Source: Tachypleus tridentatus (lineage: Eukaryota > Arthropoda > Merostomata > Xiphosura > Limulidae). From it: a stretch of DNA of 64,000 nt. Positions 11,220-25,013 of the stretch are shown piece after piece (positions within the stretch are counted from its first letter, which is position 1; every line of letters starts with the position of its first letter). The stretch lies in the NCBI RefSeq assembly GCF_004210375.1, contig NC_134833.1, positions 46,060,782 to 46,124,781 on the forward strand, in the 5' to 3' direction. Under the pieces are notes generated by a model. It made no database searches. It was not told the DNA's origin and worked only from the letters and a program-made list of their open reading frames with translations. The position numbers were made by a program, and so were the translations under genes.

Positions 11220-14200
11220 ATTAAGTACAAATAAGTTATAAGCTGTATTTATATTAGGAACGCCGTCTTTATGCTAAACATCACTTACATTTTATATATA
11301 GTGAAGAAAAGTGAAAGTATCGAGAAAGGAGGTTTGTTTGTTGACAACGTCAAAAACGAGCTTTCGCTCCTTCTCAAGATTGCAAACAATAATCCAGCTG
11401 TAGGAACTTCCACACAGTAATGTATTGATCACCTAGTTACAGACTATGACAACGACAAAATTAATAGATTTACAAGCAACTGTGGAGATAACATAGATAC
11501 GTTGGGCTCATTTTAATTAATACGAATTTATTGAAAGGTCATCTTGTAAAAGATGTAGGCATAACAAACTTAAAGATAATTGTTGTTAAAATACGCTTAT
11601 ATATTTATTACACATTTATAAGATCCAATTCCTAAAAAAACTGCAGTGTAAACAGATAACTTGAAAGTTGTGTGGTTTTAAAATAGGATCTTTATTCAAT
11701 CTTTTAAAATAACATTATAACAACGAGGAGAAAAAAATCTTTAACTTAAATAACATAATATTTTAACTTAGTGCCACCTGTTGGTAAAACAGTAACTACT
11801 GAATCGAATTCTTTTTTAAAATTTGAAATTTACTGTGTGTGAAAACTAACTAACAGATTTATTTCAGCGTTTGAAATTGAGGCAATAGAAATGCGTATGT
11901 TTCAACTGTTTGTAACTTTTACAGAAAATTTAACATTTTGGCCGAAATATACCAATTCATTACCTGCATCATTTTATTGGAATTACGAAATCTGTGCTTT
12001 GATAAGAAATTTATCAGTTTGTGACTAATCAAGAGACGCTACTATGTTTGTTCTTCTCCTTACAAATGACAAGAACTTTATGGACAAAAACTTCCACATA
12101 TTAACAAAGTTACTTTCAGGCATCAAAAGAAATAGCCACCAGATCACGTTCTCAGAACACGCACAAGCATGATGTTTGTCTTTAAAGGAAGATATTAAGT
12201 TATTCATGGAAGTACGAGAATAAAATTTCATAATAAGAACAATAAATTCTATATTAGCTCATATGAAGTAAGAAGAGTTACATTTCTTACAGCCTACATA
12301 AGAAGTACAAAATTATATACTTTAATACCTTGTATGATCTCTGTACATTATAAATAATTGTCGAGCTCAGCGTTTTGTGGTTAAGTCATGCACCATGAAT
12401 ATTAGTTTATAACAAACATATATTTGATATAGAAAACTCATGTTTCATCATAATCCGATGTAAACGTGTTAATATATGTATGTAAAAATTACATATTTGG
12501 CAAGCATAACGAAACATTTGTGAGAACAACTTCAATACATACTAATATATTTTTTAAGAAAACTCCATAGTATATAAAATCTTACACAAACACCTCATTG
12601 TAATAATAGCTGAGATATGTACTTGTTTAAGTTGATTGCTATGAATGAAACAAAACAAAAGACGCAAGTAATAAACGTTTCTTCATATTAGAAACTTCAC
12701 AAAGCATTTTAAAACTAAATTTCTTGTCCTCTCGTCGTGCTGACCCTCACATACCACTATTCTACAGCTTAAAACTGACGTAAGTAAAAACTTGTAAAGT
12801 ATCACAAATACATAGGTTTACCGTCTAACGTTACAGAATAAACATTACAACTAAAAGAAATTGTAAGTTCACAATAAATTAACTCTAACAATGGTTTTGT
12901 AGCTAAACAAACACATATTATTACACCTCACATATTATTAATATATATATTCATACTATATGATGGTCCAACAGGAAGTTATTTTCTACTTCTAGGTTAT
13001 TAGTTTCTGTTTTTGATCGGGAGCTAATATATTTGCTGTTTAAACGTAACGCATAAAATCGTATACATAATCTTGAAGGTGTAATCATTTAAATATGTAA
13101 AGAATTATTAGTTTCATCCATCTTACAGTTTGAACAATTTTTATATGAAGGACAAATTTCTCTGATAGCATAATAATCTTTGATATTTAAAAATATATAT
13201 GGATTATATATATTAATTAGGTTTCATACAAGTTAGTGAATAATCCTTGTTATACTCTCTTCTTTACAATATTTAGTAAAGTTTAAGGTACTAACAAAAT
13301 TAAGTCATCATATCACACGGTTTTCCTTAAGTTACAGTTATACACTTCTTTATATTAAAGAATAAAGTATAACTGGTAGAGAAGGGGAACACTTTTTAAT
13401 AAGTTTTGTGATCATAGATATTTCTTAGCGGTAAATTGGTGGATGTACTGTCACTATAGCATTTTATTTTGCTGGTTAAAAGAAAAGTTATAGACTAGTT
13501 GACGATATCCTAGATATTTCAGACTAAGTGGAAGTAACATGTAAACACAGAGATAATTGAAGTTCACCCTCGAACAGATCTACAAAAACTTTAGGTTGAA
13601 TCTGAATACAACAACTTTCATAAGTCCGACATATAAGCCTATCATAATGTTCATTACCCTAACTGTTTTAAATAATTAGTGATAAACATCCTTCTTAAGG
13701 ATGATTTAATTAATTATACTTTTGTTGAAACATTGTACTGTATGAGTCATGACTGTTAGAAATATGTTCTCTGCTTCGTGGTAGGATGATTTAATTATGA
13801 ATCAATTAATTAATGAATTATCATTCATTGCCCTTTTTAACAAACTAATTAGTGTTAAGCGTTCTTTTAAAGATCGATTTAATTATTTAGTGATTAGTTA
13901 TTGATATGATGAGACATGCCTTTAACGAGTCATGACGGCCTAGCAACGCGTACCTTTGGAATTATGAACTCATCATATTCGATGATACCCCTCCCCCACG
14001 TCTCAAACTTCCGTCTTCATGCGTCATGTAAACTGCCGTTTGTGACGTAGTGGACATACCACTTACTATTAAGGATGAGGTGACTTGTACTGAGAGGTAA
14101 ACATATAAGTTTTGATACACGTTTGTGAGATTTATGTAACGAATTACAAACATATTAAGCACAAAAACAAACAAACAAACCTGGAAACAAGTTTAAACAC

Positions 14201-14314
14201 TTATGAAAAATATATTTTGTTAATTTTTAAATTTATAGATACAATTAACATAATTTATTAACACGTATCAAAATAAAAATGTGCAAGTATGTTTTTTTGT
14301 TTCGAACCAGACAA
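11220..14314. other. Long AT-rich stretch without recognisable genes
   Basis: About 3.1 kb. Read on both strands, it shows no transposon protein, tRNA-like head or tandem array. Around 13690-13880 TTAATTAA-type palindromes cluster (several TAAT cores within 200 bp), which could be homeodomain sites or simply AT-rich noise. Confidence 0.45.
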
Positions 14315-14317
14315 GGA

Positions 14318-14493
14318 ATTAAAAGTATATTATATTATTATGAATATGAAATGCTTTAGAAATTAAAAGTATATTACATTATTATGAATATGATATGCTT
14401 TAGGAAGTAAAAGTATATTATCTTATTATGAACATCATATGCTTTAGGGATTAAAAGTATATTACATTACTATGAACATGATATGCTTTAACA
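14318..14493. repeat. 44-bp tandem repeat, four copies
   Basis: Four successive units start ATTAAAAGTATATTA (variants AAGTAAAAG and GATTAAAAG) and end ATATGCTTTAG. Adjacent units differ by a few substitutions, so the array is not very recent. Confidence 0.9.
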
Positions 14494-14736
14494 TGAGTAC
14501 CTAAAATTTTGTCTTTCATCTTAGTTGATGGTTGTTATGAATCATAGTCATCCAGAAATATGTCACGGATTCAGGATATTCCTGTATGTACAAGGTTATT
14601 AATCATTTAGACATCAATAATGAAAATGGTATATAATATGAAAAAGTTAGACATTTCTGTGTATTTTCATAAGTTTTTAAAGCTAAATACAAAATATACT
14701 AGAAGGTGCTATGTAGAGAACATACCTCCACCACAG

Positions 14737-15025
14737 CGGCCTGGCATGGCCTAGCGCGTTAAGGCGTGCGCTTCGTAATCTGAGGGTCGCGGGTTCGCGC
14801 CCGAATCGCGCCAAACATGCTCGCCCTCCCAGCCGTGGGGGCGTTATAATGTGACGGTCAATCCCACTATTCGTTGGTAAAAGAGTAGCCCAAGAGTTGG
14901 CGGTGGGTGGTGATGACTAGCTGCCTTCCCTCTAGTCTTACACTTCTAAATTAGGGACGGCTAGCACAGATAGCCCTCGAGTAGCTTTGTGCGAAATTCC
15001 AAAACAAATGCAAAAAAATGCAAAA
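14737..15025 (+). repeat. SINE-1, full length, 10-bp target duplication
   Basis: Complete GCGCG-headed copy (GGCCTAGCGCGTTAAGGCG, GGGTTCGCGCCC, conserved core, CGAAATTCC tail). TCCACCACAG repeats at 14727-14736 and 15026-15035. The tail is extended by an A-rich run with two AAATGCAAAA-like motifs. Confidence 0.95.
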
Positions 15026-15035
15026 TCCACCACAG

Positions 15036-16028
15036 AGAGTTAATCATATCCAGCGTCAAAAAATACAAAAATGTGTCCGCTGGTCTATCGTTATCACTTT
15101 ACAGGCTATTTTTAGCACGACAATGAGGAATAATATTCTTCATACGTTCACCAAGTGTAATCAAACCTGATAATTTTTTGACTGAGTTATAGAGCAAAAA
15201 TGATGTCAAATAATGTCAAAATCTTTAACACTCCAAAAACAAATAAATTCTTAGCTTGGTCGTAATCCAAACATATATCAACTTTTGTCAAAATCCATTC
15301 AGCCATTTAGAGAAATCTTGTTGACACACAAACACACAAAGAGGTAAAACATAACCTCTGTGCATTTTCGGTGGTGGAAATAATTTAACTCATTAGGGTT
15401 TTAATGAAACAAGAGGAAAAACAGCATTTCTAACGAACTCCGAATTACTTATGTTACTGTATATAAGTACGAATTTTAACACTGGCATACAAAATTTTAG
15501 TTAAGAAAAATCTTAATTCAGTAAATTATGCCAGTGATTATTTATTTCAGGAAATCTGAAATATAAGTAGGTTGAATTTATCGGCCCCTACATGACACTA
15601 CTGTTGCTATCAAAAGTAGCAATATAAACCACCAGAGTTTTTAACAAAGCACCATAACATTATAAGTGTATGTATATAAACACACTTCTGTGGTCCCACG
15701 TATTTGTTAAAATTATTACATGGAGTCATTCATGAGTGATTTTTCAACAAATTCACTTCACTGAATGAGTCATACAAAATGTGCAATACTAAACAGAGAA
15801 ACAATGATGGCATGAAAACAAAGGAATTTATTTCGATGTTACAAATATGAGAGTGAGCTGTAAATACTGACTTGGGAAGTGTTGTTGAAAATACAACGTA
15901 TCTGTTCTTTTCATTGATGATAGTAAGGTATTGTTCCAACATTTGTATTGAAATATTTAACAGGTGAAACATTTTTCGTGAAATATATAAATATCAAAGA
16001 GTCTTACATTGTAGATGTAGAGAGAGCT
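15036..16028. other. Unique sequence, nothing recognised
   Basis: The minus-strand 80-codon ORF at 15730-15972 shows no motif. No repeat family member detected. Confidence 0.45.
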
Positions 16029-16085
16029 TGTTGTTTGTTTGGAGTTTAATAGCACAAAGCAACAATGGTATCTGCACCAGAGAGA
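16029..16085 (-). repeat. SINE-3 3' tail fragment
   Basis: TTGTTTGTTTGGAGTTTAAT followed by AGCACAAAGC and GGTATCTGC is the reverse of the SINE-3 tail. Only the tail survives, so this is tentative. Confidence 0.45.
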
Positions 16086-19000
16086 AAGAAAACTCAGCTT
16101 TGCCTGGTGTTTTAAAACCAGATTTATATGATGGTTTCAATAGAGTTTTGCGTGTTGTTTTTTCAAAATTATTTGTAAGAAATGTTTTAATCTAATCAAG
16201 TTGAAGTATTAATGAGAAGTATATAAAATTCACAGACAACTGTTTAGTTACCAGATACATACACGTGATGTATGCAGTTATTTATTTGGCTGTGGTAGAA
16301 ATACTTTAAGTCATACAGATTGAAATATTCCTATTTAGCAAATAGTTTTACTTGCATTTTCTATTATCGTTGTTTCATTATGAAATATGTGAAGAAACTT
16401 TGTAATTGATGCCAAAACCGTTGCACTGTTTACAATTACAAGAAAGTCAATAAAAGCATTGACAACACTAATAGTGAAAGGTGACGTCAGGACTACCTAA
16501 TGAGATTCAGCTCGACTTTGTAGGAGTAATGTAATTTCAATTCCTTTCTAACCTACTAGAACTGGGTTTTACCTATGTAACAACCAGATGGTAGGTTAGG
16601 AGAAAATATATTGTGTTGGACAGTGTGGAGACGTGTTTTTATTGTTCGACATGGAGGACAGAGAGCAGCACGACCACAAGATGGTTTTCAGAATGGATCA
16701 ATTAGGTATGAACCCATGTTAAATCTGTAGAGACGTGTAACTTGATCAGTTTATAGTTATCGGCATGTGTCACCACCTCTACTAACTTACACGCTCAGCT
16801 GAACTTCGACCAATTAGAATTCAGCCACCTTTCACTTTAATTCTATACTTTTCAGTTTAAGCCACACTAAGTCTCTTTCTTGATGGACTATCAATGATCT
16901 TCTTGTCTTGTTATATCCTAAGAAATCCACCCTGTTTAATTATTGAGATAAGTTCATCAAGCGTTTTCATCTAAAACGTGGCTGTCAATTCCTGCAGAAT
17001 ATGTGGGACATCTTATTCAGTGATGAAGCTTATGAATCCATCAAAGGTGGGATGGCATTGGAGAGCTTGCTTCATATATGATCAAATTACCCATGCAGTT
17101 TCCAAGATCTATATTACTACCTTCAGCGGTGAAAGATCCTATAAGAACTGAGGAAAGTAGCATCGCTATGTCTGGTGATACAATGATGGCAATGCCAGCC
17201 GTGAACTTGATGGAGCGAAGTCTTTAGGTTAACAAGCAGTCTCTGGCATTGTCATAAATAACGGCATTGAAAGAGGAAATGAAGTCTAGAGAGAGATGGA
17301 ATTCAGTGAACCCTCTTATTGTATGAAGCATAAATAACACAAAAAATGTCATCGGATGTGATCACATCTCTGATAGAACCACTACATCTCAAAGACAGAA
17401 ATATTCTGTCTGGAAATATATCTGTGTCAAATACATCCAAGGCTTATAAAGATAGAAGCAGAACAAACTCCAGGACAAATTCCATTCATAAGAACGTGAA
17501 GATGGGTATCCAGAAGATCCAGTCATCTGGTGGACAAAATCCATTCATTATCAAAGAAACGTGTATATTAAAGGCAAGTATCCACACAGTCATTGCCACC
17601 AAGAATCCACTATCAAAGAGACTTTAGAAGTCATTTTAGAGAACAGCAAGGATAACATTTACAACCTAACTACCAAAAGACCAGACTTCAGGTACCGTCA
17701 AAAATGTACAGTAAAGATAAAAGTCGGATGAGGAAGATAGTGATTCCTCTGACGCGTTATAAGAACGAGATATGATATATATTGGTTCAGACTTGCTTAT
17801 GCTGAAAAAAATCCTAGGGTTTGCTGGTTTTTTTTCCAAAACACGTACACATACGTCTACAAAATATGTGTATGTGTTTTTGTATTTAAATTTAAAAGAG
17901 TTCTCTGTCTTACACACTCACAAGTAGGTGTAGGGGGCATAAGATCTAATCAACAGTTTGTTAAATATAAGTTTTGTCTTTTTTTTGTTTTTCAGTAATG
18001 ATATTCTAAATCTTTCACCCATATGAGTATATGTAGAAGGAAGAGAAGGAAAAGGATATTTGTAATGCGCATTAATTTTGAATGTATACAGTATATCTTT
18101 TTCTTAGATATACGTATATCATATATATAAGTTAAAAATGTCATTTCCAACTTTTTCACATTGCAGTTGTATCTCAAACACTAAATAGTTTTCTTTTTTT
18201 TTTGTCAAAAGCTCACCTAGTTTGATTCAATTACTTTAGAATCCAATTAACAACACGAATTATATTTTTCTGTTTTTATCACAATAGTATCAGTGAATAA
18301 TTCACTTACGCTACCTTGTAACTCGAAAAACTAAACAATCATAAACATTAATAACACTCAGTAAACAGTCTTGTATATCCAACATTCAAATAACAACAAA
18401 TAACTATTTTACTCCTATACTTGTTATTTCTGCATTATTATTAGAGTTAATTTTATAATTTATAGTTTCATCTTCAGTACCTACTCAGAAATAATCAAAG
18501 CGCTTGAATATGAAAAAAATAATAGTTTATACTTCATTTATTTTAGTTTAACTTCTTATATAGTACAGCTCATGGTATACACATATGATTATCCATACAC
18601 TAGTTTAACTTCGAATATCCATTGAGGAATGTTTCCACGTTAACATGGATCATTAAATCTCCAGTTCTATATTATATAAAACATTAGCTAAAGATGTATG
18701 TTCTAACATAAATGAAAAGCACTACTGTGTATTCAATTCGTCATTTTTATCAATAAGAAACAAAGTAGTTTATTAAGTAGAATTAATATTTTGTTTAATC
18801 GAATTCCTTACAGTCTGATTATTGGTATAGTGTACTTGATTTATTAATGTACTTATATACACGTATTTGTGTAATTTTAAACTAACGCAGTCCCTGAAAA
18901 GAGCTCCTTTTCATACACATTTGTGCAAAAATATTCAAACTATACATATTTAATTTATTCGATGCATCATGCTCATATGATCGTTCATACACTGATTTAA

Positions 19001-19735
19001 CTTACAATCTACGTAGTTCTGTAAAATATTGCTTAGTGCTTATTTATTTTAACACATTTAAACTCTAAGTATGTTAATCTAAATCATATAAACTAAAACA
19101 TTATGTCCAAGCGAAAATGAGACAGTACCACTGTTAACATATTCAATCTATCATAACCTGTACAATCGTTATTGAGTCCTGTTAAACTCTAAATGACGAT
19201 TTTGCTTCAACTACATACAGAACATACTCCTTATAATGTTCTTTGTTATATGTTTTTCTAAGTGAATGATTTACTGAAAAAAAACGCAATGACATATGCA
19301 AACTTTCAACTTTTCATAAACAGACTTTTATGTCATATAGATATAATTCAGTAAGCGAAATAAGTAGAAACAATAATTTTATTTTGGGTAAACGATATCA
19401 TCCTATACAGGACCATAACTTTTATGTTATAAAACATATCGTTTTTCTCTAGAACATTTTTAACATCTTTTAATTACAAGTACAAAAGACAATAACTTTG
19501 CTATATTATCATGATTTATACTTTGTATGAACGTTTTGTGCTAAACATAAACAACTCATGCTACACATTTAGAGTTGACGAAACTTTGTGATCTTGGAGG
19601 GAAACTTTTTGTAGGTAGAGTTAGAACAAACTGTGATCACCACTAGTTTACAGTTCCAAAAGCGTTTGTGACAAGTGCATTTGGGATGGAAAAAATTATT
19701 TTGGTACTTTGTAGAGTAGGATTTTCCTTCTTATA
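16086..19735. other. Long stretch without an identified gene
   Basis: Composition rises slightly around 16450-17650, where several short open stretches occur (for example 17346-17627 on plus, 93 codons). I could not match them to a transposase, reverse transcriptase or host family. The rest is AT-rich and featureless. Confidence 0.4.
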
Positions 19736-19737
19736 GG

Positions 19738-19984
19738 AGGCCCTGCATGTCCAGATGGTTAAGGCACTCGACTTGTAATTCGAGGATCGCGGGTTAGACT
19801 CCCCGTCACACCAAAGATGCTCGACCTTTTAGCCCTGACGGTCAATCCCACTATTCGTTGGTAAAAAAGTAGCCCAAGAGCTGGTGGTGGGTGGTGATGA
19901 CTAGCTGCCTTCCCTCTAATCTTACACTGCTAAATTAGGGACGGCTAGCCATCGTGTAACTTTGCCCGAAATTCCAAACAAATC
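19738..19984 (+). repeat. SINE-1 copy with internal deletion
   Basis: Head CCCTGCATGTCCAGATGG, B box GGGTTAGACTCC, core GGTGGGTGGTGATGACTAG and a CGAAATTCC tail. About 20 bases around the GGGGGCGTTATAATG linker are missing, as is the GCGCAGATAGCC segment of the tail. Confidence 0.9.
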
Positions 19985-21375
19985 AAATGTTTGTATACGA
20001 TTTATTTATCTTTAATATTTTGTTTTCAGTTAAGCTCACAGAAGTACTGCTTTATATATTTATCTAGCATCATACAGTTGGGTAGTTTGTTTTATTTATT
20101 CTTGGTTAAATTAAAATTAATAAGTAATTTTATGACACGTATCTAATGTTAAAAAAAATATTTCAGGACATTCACTTTGTAATAATAATTATCAATATGT
20201 TTGTATTTTAATATGTACAAAATTACAAAATGTTTAGACAAATGTTTGGTGTGATCTAAATTATATTATTTATTTTATTTAACACAAAACTCTGCTTTTT
20301 CATATTACTTATAAATGTAGCAGTGTTTTAATCTATGTTACTGGTTATCCACTTTGTTCATAACTTACTGAATTGTTTATTTGATCGGTTATTGTCATCT
20401 GTAAATTGACTTTAATGATCTCCATTTATACACTTGTACGTTATATCAATATTGCAGACATTGGTTTGTTCATTCATACCTATTTAGAAATAATTTACGG
20501 ATGTACGTGACACAAGTTAAAATCAACTATTATAGTTATTATATTTCAAACATATGTATTATAGTAACATTGCTGACATAATAATTTTGTAAAAACCTTA
20601 TTTATGTTAAAAATTTGCCAACTTTGTACATTAAATGCAGAGATTATGTTTAACTTGTACCAGAAAATATATCGATTTAGTAAGAAAGACTTTAACAGTT
20701 TTTTAACTTACACAGATATCTCAGCAACGGTCACACCCAATAAGGAATAATATTTCACCAGGGTATTTTATGTGTTGAATCATAATCCAAAACCATTCTA
20801 CCCACGTGTTTCGTGGAAAAGTCGGACCTTAAAATCAAGAGCTTTCATCAGAATGCATAAGGAAATCCTCACCCTTCTTACAAGTGAGAAAGCAGACCTG
20901 GTGAAAAACACTAATATGTTTTGTTGTAAAAATCTTCCAGATCCGACATTTGTTCAATGAATTTATATAATTGTAATAGTACTTTCTATTATTTATCCAT
21001 TTCACTATTTCACCTCCTGTGAATGGATCTTCAAATCCAGTAGGAGGTCCATGTGGAAATGTATGCAAATTGTAGTTAAACGTTTTGTGTTCTACAGGTT
21101 TTATGGACTTTTTTTTACGATTACATAAATGAACCAACTTTTCATGTCCTACGATAACCTTTTATTAATCATGAATTTACGTAACTTTTGTTCAGGGAAC
21201 GGGTGCCCAGCTAGTTTCTTACAGATTTTTTTTGAAACAACGTAGTTTGAAACTTACTGACTATGTTTGTTAACATGGTTTTTAATTTAAAAGTTTTTTT
21301 GACATAGTTAAAACACATTTTGGATATTAAGGTTACCGAAGTATCTGTGTTAGCTTATAAATCATACAAGGTGAT
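19985..21375. other. AT-rich sequence, nothing recognised
   Basis: The minus frame around 20990-21080 contains a proline/glycine-rich stretch (FPHGPPTGFEDPFTGGE) that looks more protein-like than its surroundings. No start, splice pair or family supports it as an exon. Confidence 0.4.
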
Positions 21376-21504
21376 GGTCCCCCATTGAGACAGCGGCGAG
21401 TCTCCGGATTTACATCGCTAAAATCAGGGGTTCTATTCTACTCGGTGGACACAACGTATAGTTTGATGTGGCTTTGCTATAATAAAAACACACACACACA
21501 CAAG
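21376..21504 (+). repeat. SINE-2 (second tRNA-headed family), CA tail
   Basis: Head GAGACAGCGGCGAGTCTCCG, then GATTTACATCGCTAAAATC, the B-box-like GGGGTTCTATTC, CTCGGTGGAC, and GATGTGGCTTTGCTATAA before (CA)n. Three other copies share this layout. Confidence 0.82.
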
Positions 21505-22500
21505 GTTATGTACAAACTTTCTATCTCTATACGAAATTTATTGATTTCGGCAACTTTTAATATGTTTTGTAATGTATGGCTAGACATTTTATGCCAATTA
21601 GTTTAGCCTACTTACCCACAAATGAATTTTGTGTATTACTGAACTTTAACCTTAACGAACAGAGAAACAAGTTTATTGATTTTTTTTGGCAAAAAGAAGT
21701 TTCTATATTCCGTTTCAAAAGATAATTATCATGTTGAAAACTTTAGTGTATAACATGTTCTTTCCCACATCAGTAGATTTGACACTTTGTAATGTTAACG
21801 TCGATGAAATTATTTTAATAGTTAAGGAAATTAGTTATGCTCGTTTTAGTAACAGAAATACGATAAGGCTATAATGTGATGCATTTTTATTCATTGTAAT
21901 AATCTTCCATGGTTTGTAAATGACCATAAAGATCGTTAAATAATGATAATCATCAAGTATTCAAATTGTGTGAATTTATTACCCTACCGAGACATCATGT
22001 AATAAGTTTATTTCCAATAATTATACTTCTAAGAAGAATGACAGTTAGCTTTCACAGTAAGCTTATTGCGTCACTAATTATCTTTTTTTAATCTCATTAG
22101 TATTATGATTCTACTTAAATATACCACATGAGCTGTTTGTCTACGTTCCTAACAAGTTTATTTTAATCATCTATAGAATTCAATTGTCTATTAGATTTTC
22201 CATATTTGTTTAAGTAAAATATCATGTCATTCTAGTTAAAAATCATAAATGCATATATGTAAATTTAGGACTGATATCACACACATTAAACACTTATTGA
22301 GAAGACAAAACCTTAAAGTTTAGATAATGTTCTTAAATCAATTATTCAAAATTATATTTAATCATTTATAGTAAACCCGTATAAAAAAACGCAAAACAGT
22401 CAGTATGATAAATAATATGAAGAACTTTTTAACATTGAATGGTACTTAGATCAACGAGATAATACTGATGAATGAAGAATTAGTTATTTTTTCTAATCTA
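21505..22500. other. AT-rich sequence, nothing recognised
   Basis: No gene or repeat family found between SINE-2 and the 45-bp minisatellite. Confidence 0.45.
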
Positions 22501-22505
22501 CACGT

Positions 22506-22945
22506 TATTGTCATCCAAGACTAAATCATTTAGCGATAACTGCACCCTACTTATCATTTAAGACTTAATCACTTAGCGATAACTACACACTGCTCATCAT
22601 CCAAGACCCTAAATCATTTAGCAATAACTACACACTGCTCATCATCCAAGACCTTAAATCATTTAGCAATAACTACACACTGCTCATCATCCAAGACCTT
22701 AAATCATTTAGCAATAACTACACACTGCTCATCATCCAAGACCTTAAATCATTTAGCAATAACTACACACTGCTCATCATCCAAGATCTTAAATCATTTT
22801 GCAATAACTACACACTGCTCATCATCCAAGACCTTAAATCATTTAGCAATAACTACACACTGCTCATCATCCAAGACCTTAAATCATTTAGCAATAACTA
22901 CACACTGCTCATCATTCAAGACTCTAAATAATTTAGCAATAACTA
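22506..22945. repeat. 45-bp minisatellite, about ten copies
   Basis: Unit of 45 bp beginning CATCATCCAAGACCTTAAAT and ending ACACACTGCT. The central six copies are almost identical. The first two (TAAATCATTTAGCGATAACT variants) and the last are diverged, the edge-decay pattern expected of an array homogenised from its centre. Confidence 0.95.
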
Positions 22946-23358
22946 CTTCATCACGCTTTATTGGATGTAATCCAATCAGTAATGACTATAAAAGTCCCAA
23001 AAACTTTGTTCAACTGGGTAATTACAGTAAATTATGACATTATGATTTTAGAAAAATTAGTTTGGATTTGATTTTTCAAAATAGTGATTTGAAACGAGTT
23101 TGTGTTATTTATAGAATTTGATTTTGTTGTTTAATCACACACTTGAACATTTTAATATTCTACAGATATTATTATATTCGACTATCGAAGTTCCACGGAT
23201 GTTTTACAGATGGAGATTCGTCTTGAAGAAGGGAGAAGATGGTGGTTGTTTATTCTGTGAAGAAAATAAATTCATTTAATAATTCACTTATAATGAAAGA
23301 AATACTTCGAGAGAACAAAGTATAAATCAGTAAAATTGTTTTAACGGTGTATGTGATG

Positions 23359-23510
23359 TAGCCTCCAACTCTTGAGCTACTCTTTTACCAACGAATAGTG
23401 GGATTGACCGTATAATTATAACGCCCCCACTTGTTTAGTGCGATGGGGACTCGAAACCGCGACACTCAGAGTACGAGTCGAACGCTTTAACCCACCTGGC
23501 CATACCGGGA
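23359..23510 (-). repeat. SINE-1 copy, 3' truncated
   Basis: On the minus strand: TCCCGGTATGGCCAGGTGGG head, B box with GGTTTCGAGTCCCC, linker and GTTGGAGGC at the point of truncation. It is the second of two minus-strand SINE-1 copies before 41 kb. Confidence 0.85.
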
Positions 23511-24240
23511 CAATATAGATAGAGTTCAGGACCACGGATATTTTAAACTAAATTAATATACATAAAAACACTTGGGTAATCATGAAGTATGCTATATAAA
23601 TAACCAAACTGTAACAATGTGCAATGAAACGAATCAATTCAAGATCATACTGTCCGTTTACGTTTTATGAAATATGAATCTAGAGATTCAATATTTTGAT
23701 TTAGGATGGAAAACACTCCTCAATGTATATTGTTGGTTAAAGTAGTGTATGAATAGGGATATATGTAACCTATAAATTACACAATGCAAATAGTGAAACT
23801 GCAGTAAATGAAACATAAAATATTAAGTTTACGTATTTAAAGGCATTTCTTGTTAGTGAATATGTAGATAATGAAAATGAAATTATAAACTGGAAAGTTG
23901 ACCATAATGATAATATAAAAACAATATTATATTAATAAATTTAGAGAATGAAATAATAGTTTTTTTATTATTTAAAATAACATAACACATTTTGACAATC
24001 TTGTTCAGAAAAAGAAAATCAACAACACCCTGTGGTGGTTTGACACATAACAAAAGATCTCTTCGCTCAATTGACCGCACCGCATGGATGATCTCATAGT
24101 TTACCCCTAGTGGCACATTTTATGGCTAACTTCTCTTTGATGCCATTCTATGTAACTATAGTGTGATAGAGCGCAAAATCCTTCACTCTTGGACGGTATC
24201 CTTTAATCTACAGTAACCGACGACTTCATGAAGCGCTTCC
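23511..24240. other. AT-rich sequence, nothing recognised
   Basis: No family recognised. The minus-strand 77-codon ORF at 23883-24116 has no motif. Confidence 0.45.
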
Positions 24241-24249
24241 GTTTGGCGG

Positions 24250-24257
24250 TATATAAG
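24250..24257 (+). promoter_or_regulatory. Candidate TATA box
   Basis: TATATAAG lies in a locally GC-richer stretch (GTTTGGCGG just upstream), with CTCATG about 22 bases downstream as a possible start region. No ORF or transcript evidence follows it; only the sequence motif supports it. Confidence 0.25.
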
Positions 24258-24366
24258 AGTCCTAACTGTTATGCTCATGTTTTTGGTACTCTACCAACAG
24301 TTAGAATCAATATATATTTTCCTATAATTTTCAAGCCATAAACCATAAGCAATTTTTGTACAAAAT

Positions 24367-24437
24367 GCAGTCCTTCCTCATGATTTTGTTTATTCATTTA
24401 ACTTTATTTAGATATAATTATTTAATTTCACTAAAAT
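24367..24437. repeat. Diverged direct repeat of 25014-25083
   Basis: GCAGTCCTTCCTCATGAT and the next 55 bases recur 647 bp downstream with about 10 mismatches. Together with the 133-bp tandem pair in between, this indicates repeated local duplication. Confidence 0.8.
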
Positions 24438-24443
24438 GTATTA

Positions 24444-24709
24444 AATGTATGTGAATGATCGCTGACTATATTGAACCTTCCATTGCATTGTTCAAACTTT
24501 ATGAAGTTAAGTTTAATAGCCTTAACTAAACATATTAAATTAAAACTATAATTTAGCCTAGCAAGCTGGTTATAGTAATGTATGTGAATGATCGCTGACT
24601 ATATTGAACCTTCCATTGCATTGTTCAAACTTTATGAAGTTAAGTTTAATAGCCTTAACTAAACATATTAAATTAAAACTATAATTTAGCCTAGCAAGCT
24701 GGTTATAGT
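24444..24709. repeat. 133-bp tandem duplication, two copies
   Basis: The unit starting AATGTATGTGAATGATCGC at 24444 is repeated at 24577 essentially without change and ends with GGTTATAGTAAT. The near-identity implies a recent event or an assembly artefact. Confidence 0.95.
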
Positions 24710-25013
24710 AATTATCTGCTAATGTAATAACATGTAACAGCAAAATATGTCTCAAATGTTAAAAAGACTGATAGACGGTGTATTCCCACCGTAATTTGGG
24801 TTCTACTTTTCAGTCACCTCCAAAACATAGGATACATTTTATAATCTCACGTTGTAGCTTGTATCCTAGGAACTCTTTTTTAAAAAAAAATGTGCAGCAT
24901 ATTTTTAAAAAAGTTTGTAAAAATATTTCATGTTAATGTGTTTTGGTTTATGACTTAAAAGTTTATGGTTATAATATAATTAATCAGAGGTTAGGATTTA
25001 CTGTTTTTAACGC

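Noticed and set aside
11352..11375. Short hairpin GAGCTTTCGCTC
   Set aside because: A four-base stem in isolation, with no flanking structure or known family.
17346..17627. 93-codon plus-strand ORF
   Set aside because: Composition is Ser/Thr/Lys-rich without motif, splice signals are not evident and no family is recognised. This length is expected by chance in 64 kb.
20985..21080. Exon-like minus-strand stretch with FPHGPPTGFEDPFTGG
   Set aside because: Protein-like composition only. No clear acceptor/donor pair, start, or neighbouring exon.
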